A DNA stretch of 64,000 nucleotides, taken from the NCBI GenBank assembly GCA_021186555.1, contig JAJKFL010000002.1:11592001-11656000 (forward strand). Direction: 5' to 3'. The stretch is from Reticulitermes speratus. Lineage: Eukaryota; Arthropoda; Insecta; Blattodea; Rhinotermitidae. How positions within the stretch are numbered: position 1 is the stretch's first letter; every line of letters begins with the position of its first letter. The notes beneath the pieces were generated by a model. The model ran no database searches. It was not told the origin of the DNA and saw only the letters and a program-made list of their open reading frames with translations. This document shows, piece after piece, positions 56,118-64,000 of this stretch. Both the position numbers and the translations under genes were made by a program.

Positions 56118-56290
56118 TGACTGCAATTATATATATATATTACATATATATATAATATATATATACACCCACCCCCTTCTAGCGCCGAGGTTGCGAATGG
56201 GTTGGAGCTATACTTTTGTCTCCCCTCTGTGCCTGCATAGGCATGTCAGGGGGTAACCTTTACCTTTATATAATATATATATATATGAAT
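56118..56290 (+). mobile_element. 5'-truncated SINE (family A) inside a (TA)n tract
   Basis: The SINE 3' part (56170-56270) reads CCTTCTAGCGCCGAGGTTGC, GTTGGAGCTATACTTTTGTC and GGCATGTCAGGGGGTAACC followed by TTTACCTTTA. It is flanked on both sides by ATATAATATATATAT-type sequence, so the TA tract was probably the target. Confidence 0.65.
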
Positions 56291-57167
56291 TCAAACATAC
56301 ATACTCCAACTAGGTACACATTAAATTTGCCACATACAATATCACATTTCGACAGCAGGCCTAATTGTTCATACTTTTAAGATCTTGTATAACATTAGGC
56401 TTATCTGTATGATACAAGTGAGATAACATCTGACAGCCACACTCTTGACGCTAATATACAATGTGGGAAGAATATTAAAAAACTCCTGAAAAAGGAAGCA
56501 GCATATTCCTCTGAAACCCTGGCAATCACAAGACCACACAGTTAAGTAACCTCAGATAACGCAGTATGACTTCTAATGCCGTGAAAACACCAAAATTTTG
56601 CAGACAGCTAAAATAACACGACACAGACTCCCGTGGACACAGTATAACATAAATCATCCCACATGGTAAGCGTCTCGGAGACAATGACGGGAAATAGTTT
56701 ATGGCTCGTAGAGTTAACATCCTGCTACAACCAACGGAAGATCAGACTCATCATTTCAAGACTTAGAACCTGAAAATTTATTTTCTGACTCCCCGTCGTG
56801 CCCTCATGGTAGAATGTCACGATTTGCTCTTCCGTCGTTTGTATTTCCGTAACGTATGTTATCACGTAGTTACAAACAGGGACAGATGATGTTGGCAGTG
56901 AATGACATCCTTGAGTCGGTATTACAGTGTCCACCTGTGCTGAAGAAACTCCCCTAAGAGCAGCACTTTACAGTGCATTAAATTATTTTTCTGTCGAATT
57001 TATCGTCTTAGTATCACTGTAACTGTCTTTACAGAATGTTTTGAGTGACTGATGTAACATACTTTGAAGGAGTTTCTTTTTAATAATTCCCCGCCAAAAT
57101 TTCAACAGGCTGATTTATGTCAGTTTCCTCCCGTGTAACAAACGCAAAATCACCATAACGTCAGACT

Positions 57168-57194
57168 TAAAAAAAAAAAAAAAAAAAAAAAAAA
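57168..57194. repeat. poly(A) run of about 26
   Basis: Uninterrupted A, followed by a C-rich stretch and (CA)n. Confidence 0.9.
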
Positions 57195-57539
57195 GCCCCA
57201 CCCCACACACACACTTTCCACAAAGTATGTCATAAGGGTTTCAAAATAAAGGATCTTCAGATTTACATAAAATTAGTACCTGTGACACGGGACACTATTG
57301 TGATAAACTTACATCTTACAGTCGATAAAAAACCCCACAGCACACCTTATCTAGCAAGAAACTGCTAGCTACTGGTTTCCAAGCGACAAGCTTGTTTTGA
57401 AAAAACAAAACATAAAATTGAATAATTTGTTTCTGAAAAGGCGCTGGTACTGACAACCGAATATGATAAAACTGAAGATACAACTGTTTTCACACAGATA
57501 CAGGTTGTTACACGCTTTCGCCACTAGGACTGCCTACTT

Positions 57540-57795
57540 TAACAACCCAGAGCCGGGATAATGCAGTCCGTACAGTGAGGAGACAATGCGCTGGACAGTC
57601 CAGTGCTCGATTCACAGTAAAGGCAAGAGATATTTTTCTCTTCCCCAGAACGCCAGGATCGGCTATGTGTATCGGAAACGGGAGGCGGAGGTGGAGTAAA
57701 GCGACCGAGGCGACCTCGATCTAGTGCAGAGGTTTAGAATGAGTGGAGCTACGCCTCTACTCCTATATACCTTCCTGACGTGCAAAACACCTTAT
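57540..57795 (+). mobile_element. tRNA-derived SINE (family A), near full length
   Basis: Head with GGGATAATGCAGTCCGTACA and a B-box-like GTGCTCGATTCACAG, then AAGAGATATTTTTCTCTTCC, GGAGTAAAGCGACCGAGGCG, GAGCTACGCCTCTACTCC and CCTTCCTGACGTGC. The tail is CACCTTATCTTTT. Confidence 0.65.
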
Positions 57796-58239
57796 CTTTT
57801 TATACACCCGGCCCTCGTTCTACGCCCCTTTGCTTTAGCCTTCACGCATTAACACAACTTGCACAATTTACACTTCTTAATTTGCGCGCTGCCATTTTCG
57901 GTTTAACGCTCTTTAGCTGGTTCATTTTCATTTACTCAAGTCCATTATTTATTACGGAAATATCGTTTTTGATTTACGCCCACTTTTTCACGAACGCAAC
58001 TAGCGCGTACAACAAGGGTTGGGTGTATACTGTGTAAGAAGTGCCGCCTTTGTTCTGGACAAATATGAAGTACAGGAATTACCACAGTGGTGGTGAAACA
58101 GATTAAGAAATATTGTGTGACATTACCTGAACATTATGTTCGTAAACCTTTATTTTGAATTTACTGAAAACCGTGAACACAGGCCACACACAAAATTTGT
58201 GATTTAAATCATTCATATATAGTGAAATTATAGGATTAA

Positions 58240-58525
58240 GGTTGAGTAAAGTTGTCTCTGTGCACGTCATGAAGGCATATAGGGGAATGGAGGTATAGTT
58301 CCACTCATCCTCAACCTTGGCACTAAATTGGAATTCAGTGGTCAGCTTCACGCCCGGAGAAACAGCCCATCAGCACCCACTGAATAGGTGACTGAGTAGG
58401 TCCCAGATCCAATCTGGACTATTTGGAAAACAGCAAAATATTTCTGTGCCAGTTGTGAATTAAACCACAATTCCTCGGTTGTTCAGCTGGTAGCTTCACC
58501 AACTGAGCTACCCGGGTCCATAGGA
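58240..58525 (-). mobile_element. tRNA-derived SINE (family A), full length
   Basis: Minus strand: head GGACCCGGGTAGCTCAGTTG and GTGAAGCTACCAGC (a near-canonical A box), B-box-like GGTTTAATTCACAAC, then CCTACTCAGTCACCTATTCA, GGGCGTGAAGCTGACC and GAGGATGAGTGGAACTATAC. The 3' part is CATTCCCCTATATGCCTTCA followed by TGACGTGC. It is the best preserved head of the family. Confidence 0.75.
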
Positions 58526-59049
58526 TAACTGTATAGGATGAAATTGAGAGGCTGGCATGTTTGAAGGTGCTTTCTCCTTTATTTGCCTGGCAGGACTGAG
58601 GCAAATATGAAAAACCTTGATCAGAATAGCTGGTAACCAAGACAAGACTCAAAAGCGGGAACTCGCGAGTGCTAACCACTGCACCGTGAAGTTACGTAAC
58701 ACAGACACAGCCGATCTTGTACAAATGGAAGTAACTGGTCACACACTGTCGCATTCACTGTGAAATATCGGAGTAGAGAAAACTGTGTAATTGATAGCGA
58801 GTTACGCGAAATTAAACTTTATACTCCGTGCTCGCGTCACACTGGTCAGACATACTGGCGGAAGGCAGCGTTACGTCAAAGGCGACAGGGGGAATGAGGA
58901 GGGAGAGGTGTTGGCATGGGGGCCTGCTCCGCCATTAGACTTTACGTAAGGATCTACTTCAGTTGTGCAATTTGCCATGATTAGCGGCAGATGAGGCGAC
59001 AAACTGAGCAGAGTTACTATCGCGTTAAGCCAGAAACTTTATGCGTGTA

Positions 59050-59058
59050 CGTACGTAC

Positions 59059-59089
<31 letters not shown>

Positions 59090-59096
59090 TGTATGT
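59050..59096. repeat. (GTAT)n microsatellite
   Basis: About nine ATGT/GTAT units. Confidence 0.9.
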
Positions 59097-59224
59097 CTGT
59101 TCTGGGGCCAAATGGGCAGCCGTGTAGAATCAGCCTGTGCCTAAATCGGATTTTGTTCAGTTCTATACAGTGAAAAACGAGGAGCGGCCGGGCCGAGAAG
59201 CTGGCCACTCCTATTCAGAACCAA

Positions 59225-59295
59225 TGTTAAGGATAACTGGAGCTCTACCTCCTTTCCTACATATACGCCCTTATGGAATGCGCAGCAACACTATC
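59225..59295 (+). mobile_element. SINE family A 3' fragment
   Basis: AAGGATAACTGGAGCTCTAC, CTCCTTTCCTACATATACGC and CCTTATGGAATGCGCAGC correspond to the minus-strand reading of 58320-58250. Confidence 0.45.
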
Positions 59296-59689
59296 GTCAC
59301 GAGCAATACATAATCAGCCTCACTCTTCAAGCTTACAGGTGTGGCATTATTACGCGTGAAAAATACGATTACAAAGCCTTGAGGTTTTCATGCAGTGATA
59401 ATCCGTACTGTGGTCTTCTTGGTTATGACAACGTGTAGTCGAGTGCCAACGTTTCGGAAAAATTCAATGCCTCTAGCTTCAGGGCTGAAGTTTGTGCCCA
59501 CCTACCAGAGATCGCAGTGTAAATCTTCATCAACTTGACCTGACTCATCCCGTTGCGCTGCTTGTATAAAGAACCAATAAATATCCGTCAAACACAACAT
59601 ACATTTGATATAACTTCAACAAACTAACTCCATGCAGCAGCATCCTCCTTAAGAAGCTAACAGTTCCTCAGCTAGTCAAGAAATTCCCC

Positions 59690-60040
59690 GCATCTTACGG
59701 AACCCGAAGGTTCACTTCCGAATTAACAAGACCGCGCCACCTGCCCCTATACTGAGCCAGATGAAGCCCGTCCATGCCCCTATCCCACTTCTTCAAGATA
59801 CATTTTAATATTATCCTCCCATCTACGCCTGGGTCTTCCAAGTGGTCTCCTTCCCCCAGATCTCCCCACCAAAACCCTGTATGCACCTCTCCTCTCCCCC
59901 ATACGTGCCACATGCCCCGCCCATCTCATTATTCTTGATTTGGTCACCCGGATAGCATTTGGTTATGAGGACAGATCATTAAGTTCCTCGTTATGTAGTC
60001 TTCTCCACTCCCCTGTTACCTCGGCCCTCACAAACCTAAA
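59690..60040 (-). pseudogene. LINE ORF2 C-terminus (LRVP family), decayed
   Basis: Minus strand from ~60036, across frames: FVRAEVTGEWRRLHNEELND, then [58 protein letters not shown], and finally NSEVNLRVP with a stop near 59695. This is the classic C-terminal sequence of a non-LTR retrotransposon ORF2. Three or more frameshifts or stops mark it as dead. The catalytic polymerase and endonuclease are absent. Confidence 0.8.
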
Positions 60041-61860
60041 AACCTCTACATGTTGCGGCTCTTAATTAATTACCCAATCATCGGAATTTATAAGAAGGCT
60101 TAATTAAAGGCCAACGGCCAAACACATAGCTGTTTTAGGTTCTCTATAACAAATATTGTTTTGTTCACTACTACGAAAACCACAAATCTTTTATTTACAC
60201 TGACTTCTTCACGTCTGACTACTTAATAGCAATACATTATACATGTAAACGTGTACTTTTGAAGTCCCAGCAAGTGCACATAAAGCAACCGAATAAACCA
60301 CAAGAAATTTTACTTTTTTTTAACATCGACTTTCAATACCGCTCATATCAACAATGTATGTATTTTCATCACCAATAACCGAATGATCATTGCTACTCCC
60401 CAACCACAAGCTTATCCCAAAATATTTCAATCTGGTAGTGCAGTATGTTGAGACAGTAACATGCCAGATTCCTCGACACTGATAATGATGTGTAAATACT
60501 GTGGAACGGGAAAGCAGGCAAACATTTGGGTACGGAACAAAACACAGGGCCCCATCAGAAAAATATGTCACTGTCATACAGACAAACATACAAAATGAAT
60601 ACTCTATACAACCCTACTGTAATTGTTCCTTCATATGTAGATTCCCTGTTGGAATATTATCTGAAGGCTTCATTAATCATCCAATTATCTTCTGTCAACT
60701 TGAAACACGGCGAAAGTAAACACACTGTCGATTGAGTGGGTGGAGCATGCTTCAGGATTTCTAAACGAGGTTCAGGGCTTCACATCTGAGGAAAACTCGC
60801 CTCACTTTCTCTCCTGCGAAACATTCATATCTTCATATAGCAATTGTACATCACCACCCACCCAGTTCCCATTGGTTTAAACAAATCCCCCACTGCGCAC
60901 AGGAGAGGAGTAAGAAGTACGAATGACGTACTAAACTCGCATAACACTGCTATTCACCAGAACATTGGTACATGTTGCATATGCCGTTAAAGGTTACCCT
61001 TGTTCACAAACATCAAGATTTGAAGGCATATGGGACAAATGGAGATAACGCTCAGTCCAGTGTCGTACTGTGGGCACGCCACGAGAAGTCTGGCTGGATA
61101 CGCGACGCGGGAAGAACTTCACACTACGCCGTATCCTGAAAACGTAAGTCCACCTACCAGCCCTAGTCTGGAACAAAATCTGACACAGATGTCTGTGACA
61201 TGTGTTCAGGAATAGCGTAGTAAGCATGCGCATAGTTACCCTCTCCTCCCGCCTACATACACTCCACTCCTCCTCCTCGCGACCCCATAATACTGTGACT
61301 ACGAGAAGTTACGAGCATGGTGTGGTTGACGGCCCTTGAGATTTCCTCGTTTCTGCCTGTAGTACGTATTCCTCTCCATCTTCCTCCGACCTATATGTAA
61401 CACCCAAACCGACGGACAATACGTTATCAGTACCAAAATTACTGTGAACAGAGTGGCTATACAATTTGAAGGGGCTATAAAAAGCAGGCTGGAGAGAAAA
61501 GCGTAATAACTCACTCGAGTTACAGAGGGAGTGGGGTCGATCCAGCGGACTTCCTTCTGTTACTCATTATAGATGCTTTCAGTCTGTCAAACAATACTTT
61601 TGAACAAGTCCTCAGTGAGCTTTCCTTGGAAAGAACAAACCCTACACCATTTTTGGCTGTAGTTATGCGTAAGTCCCTGTTCGAAATATTACCCCGTACG
61701 TCTGGCCAATGTATTCCCTACATTAATGGCACTTCCTACCTGCACAGACTACGTACAGCACGACTGTGAATGATGAACTGGGAAGCCTGTTGAGGTACTG
61801 ACATGTCCACAAGGTTTAGCTATAATTACGTTCAGTTATGACAGCAGTCAGTACAGGTAC
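60040..61860. other. no recognised gene; one ribozyme-like relic
   Basis: The minus strand at ~60044-60085 reads CGAUGAUUGGG...GCCGCAACAUGUAGAGG, a decayed hammerhead-type end. 61015-61060 weakly resembles a SINE family A 3' end. No coding similarity was recognised. Confidence 0.3.
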
Positions 61861-61865
61861 AGGCC

Positions 61866-62134
61866 AGAAATCCAGATAGTTTCAAAAAAAAATGTAGGAG
61901 CCACCTCCAAAGTAGGCGCCACAAGAGTGATAAAGTTCCACAATGAGGACCCAAAATTCTGGAGTGACCTGCGAACCTCACTGTAAACTGGCGCTTTTTG
62001 CTTTGTGCATGTGTACTGATAAACATTTTGGTACGTAAGGGGGGAGAATGCTACAATTGTAATGACAATATTGGGCGCCACTGAACAAAGTTAGTTGCTC
62101 GGGCGACCACGTGCTCAGGATTTGTGCACCCCTG
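61866..62134 (-). mobile_element. hAT-like MITE, copy 4
   Basis: The right end TTTGTGCACCCCTG (62121-62134) is the best preserved terminus of the family. Internal GAGCCACCTCCAAAGTAGGC and GGCGCCACTGAACAAAG follow copy 1. The left end is unclear. Confidence 0.45.
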
Positions 62135-62404
62135 TTATAAGCTACTAGAAGACGGAGACAATTCTCACAGACTCCAGTGCAAGAGACAACTTACAAAGCC
62201 AAATCACGACGTCAACTTACAAAGCCAACAACAAACGGGTCATACAGGTTAAGAATCCGAATCCAATGAAGAAGACGAAATCAGGTAGAAAATTACAGTT
62301 TTCGTAGTGAAAGTAAGTACAGAGAAGACGTACCTACACTAACAAAGTGCGTTGTACTTAGTACTGGTCTGCAGACACAAATAAAACGTAAAGTTCACCC
62401 CAAA

Positions 62405-62670
62405 CAGTCCATGAAGGCCCACAGGGGAAGTAGAGTGGTATACTCTACTCTTTCTAAAATCTTCGCCTTTTTATGGGGGTGGGGGAGTCAATGCCACGCC
62501 CCGGCTGCTTCACCCACGGGAAAGCGACCCGTTACCCCTTGTACAGGATGCTGAGTTGGCCCCACGGCCGGTCTGGACGGGCGCGGAAAATCTCTCCCCC
62601 ACCGGGATTCGATCACCGGACCGTCCAGGCCGTAGCGAGTCGGTGTACTGACTGAGCTGTACCGGCCCAC
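62405..62670 (-). mobile_element. tRNA-derived SINE (family A), full length
   Basis: Minus strand: head CCGGTACAGCTCAGTCAGTA with B box GGTGATCGAATCCCGG, body AGATTTTCCGCGCCCGTCC, CAGCATCCTGTACAAGGGG and CGGGTCGCTTTCCCGTGGG. The 3' part is GAGTAGAGTATACCACTC followed by CCTGTGGGCCTTCATGG. Confidence 0.8.
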
Positions 62671-63224
62671 CTGTAAATACAAATGACGTAACTAATATGA
62701 TACCGATGCGAGCAACTCGTCCATAATTTTCTAGTCCATTCTGCTTAACAACCGAGTACAGAATCAGCGTTGATACACAAACAGTCGGTTACAGCAAGCA
62801 CTGTGGAATTCGTCTGTAAATAGCAGTGGTAATGTAGTAACAAGAGGGTCCGCCCCCGCCGATGTTCCTTTGTCTTACTACAATAAAGATATTGCTATAG
62901 CAACGGTCGATTACAAGAAGTTTGTAGACTCGATTTGTATTATATTGCTATAGACCTAATTAACGCAGGGGCAAACAGGTCGTCCAGTCGATATTTTTTT
63001 CAGTCACTGGAAGGCTAAAATGAATATATATATAAAGATTAACTTCGTATCTGACAAAGAACACGATGCAATTCCATTATAAAGACCAATCGGTGAATAC
63101 TATACAGTGAAATAATAGCTGTTTTTTGTACGAATAACGGGAAATACATCACTGCACTACTACATGGAGGAGAAGAGAAGGAGAGGCAGAGATTACAAAA
63201 CCTGGTGGTGCATATAGTAAAGTC

Positions 63225-63480
63225 AAAGGTATAAAGTTGCCTCTGTCGACGCCAAGAAGGCATATAGAAGGAGCAGAGGTACATTTAACCTTCTTAACCT
63301 CGGCACTAGACACAGGTGAGTGGTCAACTGCACGCCCCGGCCGCTTTTCTCGAGAGAATGTAACATGTTACCCATTGAATAGGAGGCTGGGTGGGCCCGG
63401 GGCCAGTCTGGAAGGTTTTGTAGAAGAGAAAATCTCTTGACCCTGACGGACTGAAACCCCGGACAGTCCAGCCCGTATCA
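63225..63480 (-). mobile_element. tRNA-derived SINE (family A), head truncated
   Basis: Minus strand: ATACGGGCTGGACTGTCCGG, GGTTTCAGTCCGTCAGGG (B-box position), CCAGACTGGCCCCGGGCCC, CAGCCTCCTATTCAATGGGT and CCGGGGCGTGCAGTTGACC. The 3' part is TGCCTTCTTGGCGTCGACAG. The A box region is missing or diverged. Confidence 0.7.
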
Positions 63481-64000
63481 TGTATGTAACAGGCTTTAAA
63501 AGGTTACTCCGAATGCAGTAATGGTATATGCTTTCAGGTTTCAACTGCGGGCGCTACACAAATAGTCTTCTGGAATTGTATACTATGCAGAAACCCAGAA
63601 CACGAATATATGCGCAATAGCGATGTTGCTACAGTAGGAGTGGGTTACAAGAAAAACTGCAGAATCAGACTAAAAATTGCAAAGCTGTGATTAATTAATA
63701 GCTGATACAGTCGAAGTTCCTCATCTAGTGTAGAACCACCGTTCCTGTAATAGACTAATAGTAAGCTACATTAGGCAAGACGGAATTGGCCTAGTGTTGC
63801 CATGTTCTTGCTCCTGTACAATATGTCTCTGTCCGTACTGCGCGGTGTTGACACAACAGAGTAGAAAAGAGCAGCCGGTACAGTGAGAACTTTAACGGAT
63901 GTTGAGTTTAAGCTGTTCATGCAGGCAAATAATGAAATAGCTGTCTGAAGGGAGAATTCAATCATCATCCCTCGCAATCCCCGAGGTACAAGTGACCTCA

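Noticed and set aside
59453-59490. Additional functional hammerhead on the minus strand
   Set aside because: CUGAAGC replaces CUGANGA and stem II does not pair. It is only counted as a possible relic.

Overview
The window reads as intergenic or intronic DNA from a large, repeat-rich arthropod genome. Overall it is AT-rich, with many (ATT)n, (TA)n and (GT)n tracts, tRNA-derived SINEs, decayed non-LTR retrotransposons and mariner-like remnants, and I see no convincing host exon. From memory of similar repeats (not a search), the retrotransposon 3' ends and the palindromic repeat that translates as FWDITRRRVV on one strand point to a cockroach/termite-type (blattodean) insect. That is an inference. 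Nothing looks bacterial: no operons, ribosome-binding sites, CRISPR or rRNA.

Layout. 1-9 kb: SINEs, a hAT-like MITE, LINE 3' ends, two ribozyme-like motifs (6330, 7341) and the first palindromic retroelement (8717-8964). 9.9-12.9 kb: a TIR-bounded mariner-like element reduced to its helix-turn-helix half, an inverted-repeat element with ribozyme-like arms, a SINE and the 3' end of a LINE reverse transcriptase on the minus strand. 13-22 kb: palindrome copy 2, SINEs, a mariner remnant, a SINE with a 12-bp target duplication, and (ATT)n cassettes. 22.9-23.95 kb: a 60-bp satellite. 26-29.7 kb: palindrome copy 3 and a 55-bp satellite abutting a reverse-transcriptase fragment. 31.6 kb: palindrome copy 4. 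32.5-34.36 kb: a frameshifted DNA transposon with 83-bp terminal inverted repeats and a small MITE nested inside it. 36-64 kb: LINE 3' fragments, about a dozen SINEs, two further ribozyme-like loci (41.4 kb; 44.0-44.5 kb, an inverted-repeat element) and long stretches with nothing recognisable.

The most interesting signal is a set of short motifs with the hammerhead-ribozyme core (CUGANGA, stem II, GAAA, very short stem III, UH). Their stem I arms differ between copies but still pair (CCCC/GGGG, CUCC/GGAG, ACUCC/GGAGU, AGC/GCU). Penelope-like retroelements are known to carry such minimal type I hammerheads. Several copies here lie in inverted-repeat elements rather than direct repeats. A related family of near-perfect palindromes occurs four times, each flanked by a 9-15 bp target-site duplication of variable length, which suggests mobilisation through RNA. 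No gene set acts together here: the window is a record of mobile-element insertion, nesting and decay.
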